From Acidiphilium sp. 37-60-79 (GTDB taxonomy: Bacteria > Pseudomonadota > Alphaproteobacteria > Acetobacterales > Acetobacteraceae): a DNA stretch of 64,000 bases. Under the pieces are notes generated by a model. That model did no database searches. It was not told where the DNA came from and worked only from the letters and a program-made list of their open reading frames with translations. Made by a program: the position numbers and the translations under genes. The stretch is taken from the NCBI GenBank assembly GCA_002279355.1, contig NCBV01000010.1, positions 38,329 to 102,328 on the forward strand. Direction: 5' to 3'. Of the stretch, positions 28,129 through 36,077 are shown one piece after another. Position 1 is the first letter of the stretch, and the number at the start of each line of letters is the position of its first letter.

Positions 28129-28659
28129 ACGCTGCGCACAGCATTGGGCGCAAAAAATTTTCACTCATTTTGCGCTTCCCATGTCAAATCCCGTTCGCGA
28201 ACTCGTTATCGCCTGCAACTTGAGTATTCGGGATTTAATGGGAGAGCGATATGGCAGCAGCATGACCAGCAATGGCCCCAACTCACACCAACGGCGAGTC
28301 TGACATGCGTAACCGCAATATCGATAACGTCATGATATTGCCGCAAGACGCAGCCTGTCGCTCGACGAGCTCACCGGCGAACGTAGCAACTGCCGTATCG
28401 GCCTCGCGCCCTTCCGGAACAGTATCGATGAGGATGAATGCACGGCGTATTGTCCCATCGGCGCAATCGCGTGAAGGCGCGACCGCCTCGGGCGGCCAAC
28501 CCAAAATCGCGCGAAATACCCGGTCATTGCAGCGTTCAGCACACGTTTTTGCAATTCATTAGGTATTTTCCGAGCCTGTTCAGCCCCCGGTGCTGCCCAA
28601 ATGTATCCCCATAGCGATCGCACGACCCAACCCCACGCGAACTCCGAGGAGCCTGTCAT
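28129..28659. other. 531-base stretch without a confident gene
   Basis: It holds an inverted repeat GCGCAAAA (28148-28155) / TTTTGCGC (28168-28175) shortly after the PAAR gene. There are several short frames, including one on the minus strand (28283-28504) and a + frame containing DELTGERSNCRIG and DEDECTAYCPIGAIA. None has a good start or recognisable family. Could be a decayed gene; the sequence next to the downstream SDR gene includes a good ribosome site. Confidence 0.5.
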
Positions 28660-29529
28660 ATGCCATCAACCACCCGCCCATCAGATGCAGCCGACAAACC
28701 TGTTTGGTTCATCACCGGTTGTTCGACCGGCTTTGGCAGGGCCTTAGCCGAGCATGTTCTCAAGCTCGGGTATCGCGTTGTCGTGACCGCCCGCCAAACG
28801 GCCGAGATTAACATGTTGAAGCAATATGGCGCGGCGCTGATCCTGCCGTTAGATGTTACCGACGAGCGGGCGATGATTGCCGCCGTGGCGGCAGCGGAGC
28901 AAACATTTGGGCGGATTGATGTGCTCGTCAATAACGCTGGCATTGGATATTTCGCGGCCGTGGAAGAAAGCGAAGAGAAGGCGGTACGCCAGATGTTTGA
29001 CATTAACGTGTTTGGGCTTGGCGCCATGATTAAGGCGGTGTTACCAGGAATGCGCGCCCGCCGCTCCGGATTCATTGTGAATATTTCGTCGATCGCCGGC
29101 ATCCGGTCCTTCCCGGCCATGGGGTATTATTGCGCAAGCAAAGCCGCGGTCGAAGGGCTATCGGGGTCACTGGCCCAAGAGGTCGAACCGCTGGGAATTA
29201 GGGTGATGGTCGTTGAACCGAGCGGCTTTCGCACGGATTGGGCGGGACGATCGGCTGAGGAGAGCGGGTTGCAGATTGCTGATTATGCCAAGACAGCTGG
29301 TGCCGCGCGGCATCACTTACGGACCGATTCTGGTGAGCAACCGGGCGATCCGTCGCTTGCCGCGCAAGCGATTGTGGAGGCAGTGGAATCGGGCAAGGCG
29401 CCGCATCATTTGCTGCTTGGCAGTGATGCTTATGACCAAGCGGTTGCTCAGCTGGCGATGTTAGGGAAAGATTTCGCGGCTTGGCAAACCGTCGCACGGA
29501 GTGCCGATGGGCCCAAACGCGCCGCATAA
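28660..29529 (+). CDS. Short-chain dehydrogenase/reductase
   Basis: Classical SDR of 289 residues: TGCSTGFG (19-26) for NAD(P), NNAG, and the catalytic Y157-x3-K161 in GYYCASK with Ser upstream in NISSIAG. The long substrate-loop region after VEPSGFRTDW resembles the retinol-dehydrogenase-like/17-beta-HSD-type bacterial SDRs. Substrate unknown. RBS AACTCCGAGGAG before ATG 28660. Together with the small protein and alcohol dehydrogenase that follow, it has more G than C on the + strand and less C-biased codons than its neighbours, so the group may have been acquired. Confidence 0.88.
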   Translation: MPSTTRPSDAADKPVWFITGCSTGFGRALAEHVLKLGYRVVVTARQTAEINMLKQYGAALILPLDVTDERAMIAAVAAAEQTFGRIDVLVNNAGIGYFAAVEESEEKAVRQMFDINVFGLGAMIKAVLPGMRARRSGFIVNISSIAGIRSFPAMGYYCASKAAVEGLSGSLAQEVEPLGIRVMVVEPSGFRTDWAGRSAEESGLQIADYAKTAGAARHHLRTDSGEQPGDPSLAAQAIVEAVESGKAPHHLLLGSDAYDQAVAQLAMLGKDFAAWQTVARSADGPKRAA

Positions 29530-29544
29530 CGATAGGAGCGAATA

Positions 29545-29787
29545 TTGGCCAAACTAACAACCGCTGAACGCAACGCATTGCCCGATGCGGCATTTGGCCT
29601 GCCGGATCGGCGCGACTATCCCATGCCGGATGTCGGCCATGCCCGTGATGCCAAGGCGAGGGCGGCTGAGCAATTCAATCGAGGCGCTCTAACGGCCGCC
29701 GAAAAAGCACGGATCGATGACAAGGCCGATCAACTGATCATCGACGCCAAAACGGCCGCCAAAACGGCCGCCAAGACGGCCGACTGA
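29545..29787 (+). CDS. Small charged protein of 80 residues with Lys-Thr-Ala repeats
   Basis: Begins MAKLTTAERNALPDAAFGLP and continues RRDYPMPDVGHARDAKARAAEQF, the pattern of small proteins often annotated as DUF6582-like that occur in mobile or accessory DNA. The C-terminus is KTAAKTAAKTAD. TTG 29545 has TAGGAG seven bases upstream and is the only reasonable start. It lies 15 bases after the SDR stop. Function unknown; the tail looks nucleic-acid- or histone-tail-like. Confidence 0.7.
   Translation: MAKLTTAERNALPDAAFGLPDRRDYPMPDVGHARDAKARAAEQFNRGALTAAEKARIDDKADQLIIDAKTAAKTAAKTAD
29749..29786 (+). repeat. 12-bp tandem repeat in the small protein
   Basis: AAAACGGCCGCC-type units repeat about three times (the last with AAG for AAA), giving KTAAKTAAKTA. 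A slippage-prone, in-frame array. Confidence 0.85.
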
Positions 29788-29809
29788 TGCACGCAAACAG
29801 GATATTGCC

Positions 29810-30793
29810 ATGCACGCTATGGTGCTGACTAAGCTTAAAACACGGCTCGAATGGACCGAGATTGCGGACCGGCAGCCAGGGCCTGGACAGGTCCGGGTTC
29901 AAATTGCCGCCTGTGGTGTTTGCCGGACGGATTTACATGTTGTGGATGGTGAACTCCCCAATCCACACATCCCGATCATTCCTGGGCATGAAATTGTCGG
30001 TCGGATCGATCTGATCGGGTCTGGCGTGGAGGGTCTAACCCTTGGTGAGCGCGTGGGCGTTCCCTGGCTCGGCCACACATGCGGCGTCTGCCCTTATTGC
30101 CGGATAAATCGCGAGAACCTGTGCAATCATCCCATCTTTACCGGATTCACCCGCGATGGCGGTTTCGCGTCGGCAACCATTGCTGATGCGCGCTTCGCCC
30201 TGCCACTGGGCGAGAACGGCAGCGATGCCTCGCTCGCGCCATTGCTATGCGCCGGGTTGATCGGCTGGCGGTCGCTCGGCATCGCCGGCGACGCCAAGCG
30301 GTTGGGGCTTTACGGCTATGGCGCTGCCGCCCATATCGTGGCGCAGGTCGCGGCTTGGCAAGGGCGAACAATATTCGGCTTTACCCGGCCAGGTGATTTA
30401 GCAACCCAAGCCTTCGCCCGATCCCTCGGCGCGGCCTGGGCTGGCGGCTCGGATGAGCAGCCACCCGAACCGCTGGACGCGGCGATTATTTTTGCGCCGG
30501 TCGGCGCGCTGGTGCCCATGGCGCTTCGGGCGGTGCGCAAGGGGGGTCGGGTCGTTTGCGCTGGCATCCATATGAGCGACATTCCGAGCTTTCCCTATGC
30601 AATCCTGTGGGAAGAACGCGAACTCCTCTCAGTCGCTAATCTCACCCGGCAAGACGGCATCGCGTTTCTGGCGCAGGTGCCCAAGATGGGCATCATCACT
30701 CATACGACGACCTATCCTCTGCAAAAAGCGAATGAGGCACTAGCCGATTTGCGCGCCGGTCGCTTTCAGGGGGCAGCCGTTCTGCTGCCTTGA
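29810..30793 (+). CDS. Zinc-dependent alcohol dehydrogenase (AdhA/YjgB-like)
   Basis: Medium-chain dehydrogenase of 327 residues. Catalytic zinc ligands C38 (CGVCRTDLHV) and H60-E61 (IPGHEIVG) and a structural zinc set C91/C94/C97/C105 are present. The NAD(P) site is degenerate but visible as LGLYGYGAAAHIV. Most likely oxidises simple alcohols or reduces aldehydes. It is 22 bases downstream of the 80-residue protein and shares the unusual composition of the SDR group. Confidence 0.88.
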   Translation: MHAMVLTKLKTRLEWTEIADRQPGPGQVRVQIAACGVCRTDLHVVDGELPNPHIPIIPGHEIVGRIDLIGSGVEGLTLGERVGVPWLGHTCGVCPYCRINRENLCNHPIFTGFTRDGGFASATIADARFALPLGENGSDASLAPLLCAGLIGWRSLGIAGDAKRLGLYGYGAAAHIVAQVAAWQGRTIFGFTRPGDLATQAFARSLGAAWAGGSDEQPPEPLDAAIIFAPVGALVPMALRAVRKGGRVVCAGIHMSDIPSFPYAILWEERELLSVANLTRQDGIAFLAQVPKMGIITHTTTYPLQKANEALADLRAGRFQGAAVLLP

Positions 30794-30897
30794 GCGAGCG
30801 GCAATCAGCAGTAATCAGCTTACTAACGCAAAAATCTTTGATAGTAATGACGTGCCCATGCCATCATCAGTGATCGACGATGGGCCGCCGAATCCCC

Positions 30898-31758
30898 TTA
30901 CGGCAAGTGCTTGCCGATATAAGGCGGCAGGTGAAACGCCGCCGCATGGATCTCGGGTGTCCAATATTCAGTGGTCCCCGTAATGCCGGCCGCCTGCGCC
31001 CGGGCTGCCAGCGTTGCCGCAGGCTGTTGCGTTAGGCTCGCATCCTTGCCCGCCCAGCCGAGCGTCATATAACCGCCCACATAGGTCGGCACCGCCGCCA
31101 CATAAGCGGTCACATGCGGGAAAAATTGCCGCCGCCGGGCTGAGGTGTCGCGCAGCTCATCGGCTTGCATGGCGGGCACGCCGCATTGATTAACAATAAC
31201 GCCGCGATCCGTTAGAATCCGCGCGCAGTTTTGATAAAACGCGTCGGTAAACAGCACCTCGCCCACGCCAATCGGGTCGGTACTATCGACAATAATCACG
31301 TCAAAACTCGCATCCGGCGCCTTTTTCACATAATCGATGCCATCGCCAACAATCACCTCGGCGCGCGGATCGCTCCAGGCGGTGCCGCCAATGCCGGGCA
31401 GGAATTGCTTGGATAAGCGGATCACCTCGCCGTCGATCTCAACCATCACCGCCTTGGTAACACCCGCATGCATCAGCACCCGCTTGAGCACGCCGCCGTC
31501 ACCCGCGCCGATGATCAGCACCGATCGCGCCGCACCATGCGCCAGGATTGGCACATGCGCGATCATTTCCTGATATACGAATTCATCGCCCTCGGTGATT
31601 TGCACCACCCCATCGAGCGTCATCACCCGGCCATGGGTTTCACTCTCAAAAATCGCAATATCCTGAAAATCGCTGCGCACCCGCGCCAGTTCGCGCACCA
31701 CGCGAAAACGCTGGCCCCACGCAGGATAAAGCGTTTCATTGAACCACATATCGGTCAT
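30898..31758 (-). CDS. speE: Spermidine synthase
   Basis: Aminopropyltransferase of 286 residues that adds the aminopropyl group of decarboxylated SAM to putrescine. LDGVVQITEGDEFVYQEM, the GAGDGG SAM-binding loop at 84-89, VEIDGEVIRLSKQFLP and VDSTDPIG are diagnostic. ATG 31758 has GGAG upstream; an in-frame TTG at 31776 is less likely. It follows speD in the same direction, giving the two-step spermidine branch. Confidence 0.95.
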   Translation of the reverse strand: MTDMWFNETLYPAWGQRFRVVRELARVRSDFQDIAIFESETHGRVMTLDGVVQITEGDEFVYQEMIAHVPILAHGAARSVLIIGAGDGGVLKRVLMHAGVTKAVMVEIDGEVIRLSKQFLPGIGGTAWSDPRAEVIVGDGIDYVKKAPDASFDVIIVDSTDPIGVGEVLFTDAFYQNCARILTDRGVIVNQCGVPAMQADELRDTSARRRQFFPHVTAYVAAVPTYVGGYMTLGWAGKDASLTQQPAATLAARAQAAGITGTTEYWTPEIHAAAFHLPPYIGKHLP

Positions 31759-31780
31759 GATTTTGCTCCACAGCAAAACG

Positions 31781-31803
31781 CCGCCCGATCAGAAACCGGG
31801 CGG
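31781..31803 (-). terminator. Hairpin between speD and speE
   Basis: CCGCCCG (31781-31787) pairs with CGGGCGG (31797-31803). On the minus strand it is followed by CGTTTTGC, a short T-run, 23 bases before speE. It could be a partial terminator lowering speE expression, or only an RNA-stabilising hairpin. Confidence 0.4.
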
Positions 31804-31828
31804 TGATTTCAACAAAAAACAATTTTGC

Positions 31829-32311
31829 TTAAGACGTCAGGCCGCGCCGTTGTTCGCCAACCTGAACATCGGTTGGGGTGAACGCAGCTTTAATCAGCGG
31901 GATCGCCTTGTACGGGTTGCAGTCCCCGCACATGAAAATATCCAGCGCCGCAAAGCCACGCTCCGGCCATGTGTGGATGGAGATATGGCTTTCAGCCAGC
32001 ACCACCACGCCCGAAACGCCGCCATTCGGAGTGAAATGATGGAAATGGCTATGCAGAATCGTCGCCCCGGCGGCGAGTGCTCCTGCGCGTAACGTTTCGT
32101 CGATCAATTCCGGCTCATCAAGGCGGCTCGCGCCCCAAATATCGATCAACAAATGGGTGCCGGCAAAGCGGACCCCATCGCGCTCGACAAAATAATCCTT
32201 TGGCACGGCATGATCCTCACCGGTACCATTGGAACAAACGGCGGTATTTATCATCGTCTGGTTTTCGCTCGGAATCTCCGAGACCATCCCCAGTCGGGCA
32301 AGTGCGTTCAT
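31829..32311 (-). CDS. speD: S-adenosylmethionine decarboxylase proenzyme
   Basis: Prokaryotic class SpeD of 160 residues that self-cleaves to form a pyruvoyl cofactor. The processing site is between E107 and S108 in LAESHISIHTWPE; H112 and C131 (MCGDCNP) are the other conserved catalytic residues. The short type with GTHLLIDIWGA is typical of alphaproteobacteria. ATG 32311 has GAGGGGG upstream. It supplies decarboxylated SAM to SpeE. Confidence 0.95.
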   Translation of the reverse strand: MNALARLGMVSEIPSENQTMINTAVCSNGTGEDHAVPKDYFVERDGVRFAGTHLLIDIWGASRLDEPELIDETLRAGALAAGATILHSHFHHFTPNGGVSGVVVLAESHISIHTWPERGFAALDIFMCGDCNPYKAIPLIKAAFTPTDVQVGEQRRGLTS

Positions 32312-32542
32312 CGCGAACCCCCTCAACCAGTGACAGCCTGTAGAACGCAACACCGTGCTGCGCCCCCCGGGGCTAAGAGCGCGCGATATGAGGCCAAACG
32401 CCCGGCGATGCAAGCGAATTTTGCCCCCGCACCCATGAAATTTTCACGGCAACCCCATGCAACCTTGCTGGCGCGGCGCTGCGAAGCGTTTATGATCCCC
32501 CAAACAGAACAATACCATCAAAACCAAGCCGGGAGCGACAGG

Positions 32543-33859
32543 ATGCAACAAACGGCCATGCCAGCCTATGATCCCCGTGATCCCAAGGAATTCGCCTCGC
32601 GCGATGAAATCATCGCCGTCCAAACCGCGCGGCTGAAAGCAACGCTGCACCGCGCCTATGCCCATGTCGCGCCGACGCGCGTCAAGTTCGATCAGGCCGG
32701 GGTCCATCCCGATGATTTTCGCACCCTGGCCGATTTGGCAAATTTCCCGATGATGGTGAAGGATGATTTGCGCCAAGCCTACCCGTTTGGCCTGTTCGCC
32801 GTGCCGCGCACAGCAATCCGGCGCCTGCACGCCTCATCCGGCACCACCGGCAAGGCCGTGGTGGTTGGCTATACCGAGGCCGATCTCGATGTCTGGGCCA
32901 GTCTGGTCGCACGCTCGATCCGCGCTGCCGGTGGGCGCGCCGGCATGACCGCGCATATCGCCTATGGCTATGGTCTGTTCACCGGCGGGCTCGGCGCGCA
33001 TGCTGGCGCCGAACGGCTCGGCTGCGCGGTGGTGCCGGTCTCTGGCGGCATGACCGAGCGGCAAGTGCAGTTGATTATCGATTTCGAGCCCGAAATTATC
33101 ATGGTCACCCCCAGCTACGGGCTCGCGATTCTCGATGAGTTCCGCAAGCGCGGGCACGACCCACGCGACACCGCATTGCAAATCGGTATTTTCGGCGCCG
33201 AACCCTGGAGCGGCGCCATGCGCGCCGAGTTGGAGGCCGGATTTAACATCAACGCCACCGATATATACGGCCTGTCGGAAATCATCGGGCCGGGGGTCGC
33301 ACAGGAATGTGTGGAAACCAAAGACGGTCCGCATATCTGGGAAGATCATTTTTATCCCGAAATTATCAATCCGCGCACCGGCGCGGTCCTGCCCGATGGC
33401 ACGCCGGGCGAGCTGGTTTTCACCACATTGAGCAAGGAGGCGATGCCGATTATTCGCTACCGCACCCGTGACCTGTCCTGCCTACTGCCCGGCACCGCCC
33501 GGCCCGGCATGCGCCGAATGGCGCGCATCACGGGCCGGTCGGATGACATGATCGTGCTGCGCGGCGTCAATCTGTTCCCCACCCAGATCGAAGAAATCCT
33601 GTTCGAACAAGCTTGGTGCGCCGGTCATTTCGTTATCGAACTGAGTCGCCCCCATCGGCTCGATGAAATGTTGATCCGCGCCGAATGCCGGCCCGACCAT
33701 TGGGCGGGCACGCCGATGGAGGATGCTGCGCATCGCTGCGCGCATTTGATCAAACAGCGCCTCGGCGTCTCCTGCACCCTGCAAATCGAACCGCCGGGCG
33801 CGCTCGAACGCTCACTCGGCAAAGCCAAACGCGTGATCGATCGCCGTCTGAAATCCTAG
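32543..33859 (+). CDS. paaK: Phenylacetate-CoA ligase family protein
   Basis: Adenylate-forming ligase, 438 residues. The P-loop ASSGTTGK is at 97-104; YGLSEIIGPGVAQE and the RTRDLSCLL and ITGRSDDMIVLRGVNLFP regions match PaaK. It activates phenylacetate or a related aryl acid with ATP and CoA. No other paa genes lie beside it, so the substrate may be another aromatic acid. ATG 32543 follows GGGAGCGACAGG. Divergent from speD. Confidence 0.88.
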   Translation: MQQTAMPAYDPRDPKEFASRDEIIAVQTARLKATLHRAYAHVAPTRVKFDQAGVHPDDFRTLADLANFPMMVKDDLRQAYPFGLFAVPRTAIRRLHASSGTTGKAVVVGYTEADLDVWASLVARSIRAAGGRAGMTAHIAYGYGLFTGGLGAHAGAERLGCAVVPVSGGMTERQVQLIIDFEPEIIMVTPSYGLAILDEFRKRGHDPRDTALQIGIFGAEPWSGAMRAELEAGFNINATDIYGLSEIIGPGVAQECVETKDGPHIWEDHFYPEIINPRTGAVLPDGTPGELVFTTLSKEAMPIIRYRTRDLSCLLPGTARPGMRRMARITGRSDDMIVLRGVNLFPTQIEEILFEQAWCAGHFVIELSRPHRLDEMLIRAECRPDHWAGTPMEDAAHRCAHLIKQRLGVSCTLQIEPPGALERSLGKAKRVIDRRLKS

Positions 33860-33867
33860 TGTCCTGC

Positions 33868-33896
33868 CCCTGAAATTCATTAGATGAATTTCAGGG
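33868..33896. repeat. Near-perfect palindrome between convergent genes
   Basis: CCCTGAAATTCAT (33868-33880) and ATGAATTTCAGGG (33884-33896) form a 13-bp perfect stem around a three-base TAG loop. It starts 8 bases after the paaK stop and has no U-tract on the + strand. Possible transcription end or small mobile-repeat remnant. Confidence 0.6.
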
Positions 33897-33924
33897 ATAA
33901 GCAGGCCGCGAAATCATTGAAATT

Positions 33925-33976
33925 GATCGAAAAAACAAACTTAGAGCGCGTCGTTGTCAAACGATCGCGCTCTAAG
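33925..33976 (-). terminator. Terminator of the CoA-transferase gene
   Basis: CTTAGAGCGCG (33940-33950) pairs with CGCGCTCTAAG (33966-33976), extended by TCGTT/AACGA with one bulge; on the minus strand it is followed by TTTGTTTTTT. The stem includes the stop codon of the CoA-transferase gene. Confidence 0.75.
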
Positions 33977-35186
33977 CCCGCCGCGTGCGAATAATCCCCT
34001 CCGCCTCCAAGGCGGCCATTTCATCCGGCGTAAAACCATAATCGGCGAGAATCTGCGCTTGATCGGCCGCGAAAGAAGGGGGTGGTGTCCAGGTGCCGGT
34101 CTCCGGCCCGCCGGGCGTGCGCGAAAACTTGATCGGCGTGCCGAGTGTCTTGATCCCATCCAAATCGGCCACCATCGCCCGATGCGCCGTATGTGTGCTG
34201 CCCAGCGCCTGATCCACCGTTTGCATCGCTCCGGCAGGCACACCGGCCTTAATCAGCGCCTCCGCAATGGTCGCACCATCCTGATCGGCTAACGCCGCCT
34301 CAAGAGCGGTGATCATCGCCGCCCGATTGGCCAGCCGCGCCGCGTTATTCGCAAATCGCGGATCATCGGCCAAAGCGGCACAGCCCAAATGGGCGCATAA
34401 TTTACGAAATTGCCCATCATTGCCAGAGGCGATGAAAATAGCACCGCTGCCGGTGCGAAACACCTCATAAGGCGCGATATTCGGATGCGCATTGCCAGAG
34501 CCGACCGGCGTTTTGCCCGAGAGCAAATAATTCGCCGCCGCCGGATGCAACAAAGCCAACGCGGTATCATGCAAGGTCATGTCGATGAACTGGCCCAAGC
34601 CCGACCGTTGGCGCTCATACAGCGCCATCAAAATCGCCACCGCCGCATAGAGCCCGGTTCCCATATCAACCACCGGCGCTCCCATACGCACCGGGCCGCC
34701 CTCCGGCGTGCCATTGATACTCGCGAGACCAGACATCGCCTGGACAATCGCATCATAGCCCGGCAGCCCCCCCAACGGGCCATCGGCGCCAAAACCCGAA
34801 ATCCGGCAATGGATCAAACGCGGAAAGGCGGGCGCCAAATCGGCATAGCCCAGGCCCCATTTTTCCATCGAGCCCGGCTTGAAATTCTCGGTGAGCACAT
34901 CGGCGTTCGCTAACATGCGGCGCAGCACGGCGCGGCCTTCCGGGCGGGACAAATCAAGGCTCATCGCCCGCTTATTCCGATTAGCCCCCAGAAAATAACT
35001 GGCATCGCGCGCACCATCCTCCCGCTCCAGAAACGGCGGCCCCCAATCGCGCACCTCATCGCCCTGTGGCGGTTCAATTTTAATCACCGTCGCGCCGTGA
35101 TCGGCAAGAATCATGGTGCAATACGGTCCGCCTAGCACGCGGGTCAGGTCAATCACATTGAGGCCGTCAAGCGCACGGTCAGACAT
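33972..35186 (-). CDS. CaiB/BaiF family CoA transferase
   Basis: Class III CoA transferase, 404 residues, beginning with the typical LDGLNVIDLTRVLGGPYC. EPPQGDEVRDWGPPF, ANRNKRAMSLDL, TENFKPGSMEKWGLGY and the aspartate in VVDMGTGLYAA are family marks. It moves CoA between acyl groups by a covalent Asp-anhydride route. ATG 35186 has GCAGGAG upstream. It diverges from the SDR-amidase-hydrolase series, perhaps as part of a catabolic pathway; the substrate cannot be read. Confidence 0.9.
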   Translation of the reverse strand: MSDRALDGLNVIDLTRVLGGPYCTMILADHGATVIKIEPPQGDEVRDWGPPFLEREDGARDASYFLGANRNKRAMSLDLSRPEGRAVLRRMLANADVLTENFKPGSMEKWGLGYADLAPAFPRLIHCRISGFGADGPLGGLPGYDAIVQAMSGLASINGTPEGGPVRMGAPVVDMGTGLYAAVAILMALYERQRSGLGQFIDMTLHDTALALLHPAAANYLLSGKTPVGSGNAHPNIAPYEVFRTGSGAIFIASGNDGQFRKLCAHLGCAALADDPRFANNAARLANRAAMITALEAALADQDGATIAEALIKAGVPAGAMQTVDQALGSTHTAHRAMVADLDGIKTLGTPIKFSRTPGGPETGTWTPPPSFAADQAQILADYGFTPDEMAALEAEGIIRTRRA

Positions 35187-35283
35187 CGGCAAGCTCCTGC
35201 AACGGCACAAATGCGCGCCATTTGCCGTTTGCTGTAATCTTGGTCCAAACTGTCGACAAGGGACGGATATTCAGGAGCAAAAA

Positions 35284-36066
35284 ATGGATTTGGGATTACA
35301 CGGGCGCACGGCTTTGGTTTGCGCTGCCAGCAAAGGCTTGGGCCGTGCTGTGGCTTTTGCTCTTGCCCGCGAGGGCGTATCGCTGGTGATCAGCGCGCGC
35401 GGCGCTGAAGCGCTCAACGCCACGGCCGAGGCCATTCGGGCTGAAACCGGGGCACGTGTGCGCGTCGCCCCCGGCGACATCACCACTGAGGCCGGGCAGG
35501 AAGCCGCACTGGCGGCGGCCGGCGAGCCCGATATTTTGATCACCAATGCTGGCGGCCCACCCCCCGGCGATTTTCGCGATTTCACCCAAGCCCAATGGCT
35601 GGCCGCGGTGCAGGCGAATATGCTTACCCCGATTGCGCTGATGCGTGCGGTGATCGATGGCATGATCGAGCGGCGTTTTGGCCGCATCGTCAATATCACC
35701 TCCGCCTCGGTCAAGTCACCCATTCCCTCGCTCAGCCTCTCCAACGGCGCCCGCGCTGGCCTCACCGGCTTTGTCGGCGGGGTGGCGCGGGAGGTTGCGC
35801 GGCATAATGTCACCATCAATAATCTTCTCCCCGGCCCGTTTCTGACCGATCGGCTCCGCGCCAATGCCCAAGCGGCGGCGCAGGCCGCAGGCCGGACGGC
35901 GGATGAGGAAATTTTTCGCCGCGCCCAATCAAACCCAACACAGCGGGTTGGCACGCCAGAGGAATTCGGCGATGCTTGCGCCTTTCTCTGCGCCGCCCAG
36001 TCAGGCTATATCGTTGGGCAAAATATCTTGATCGATGGCGGCGCTTTCAACGCGTCATTTAATTGA
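35284..36066 (+). CDS. SDR-family protein lacking the catalytic Tyr and Lys
   Basis: A 260-residue SDR-fold protein with degenerate cofactor motif CAASKGLG (13-20) in place of TGxxxGxG and an intact NAG (88-90). The active-site Ser is S140 (NITSAS), but the position 13 residues later is S153 and the next is R157 (SNGAR), so Tyr and Lys of YxxxK are both replaced. This matches the BKR-like atypical SDR subgroup. RBS CAGGAG before ATG 35284. The amidase gene starts 11 bases after its stop. Confidence 0.85.
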   Translation: MDLGLHGRTALVCAASKGLGRAVAFALAREGVSLVISARGAEALNATAEAIRAETGARVRVAPGDITTEAGQEAALAAAGEPDILITNAGGPPPGDFRDFTQAQWLAAVQANMLTPIALMRAVIDGMIERRFGRIVNITSASVKSPIPSLSLSNGARAGLTGFVGGVAREVARHNVTINNLLPGPFLTDRLRANAQAAAQAAGRTADEEIFRRAQSNPTQRVGTPEEFGDACAFLCAAQSGYIVGQNILIDGGAFNASFN

Positions 36067-36077
36067 AGGAAAATCCA

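Noticed and set aside
28283..28659. Minus-strand frames of 73 and 109 codons in the gap after the PAAR gene
   Set aside because: No family signature, poor starts, and amino acid composition unlike the neighbours; may be relics but not supported as genes.
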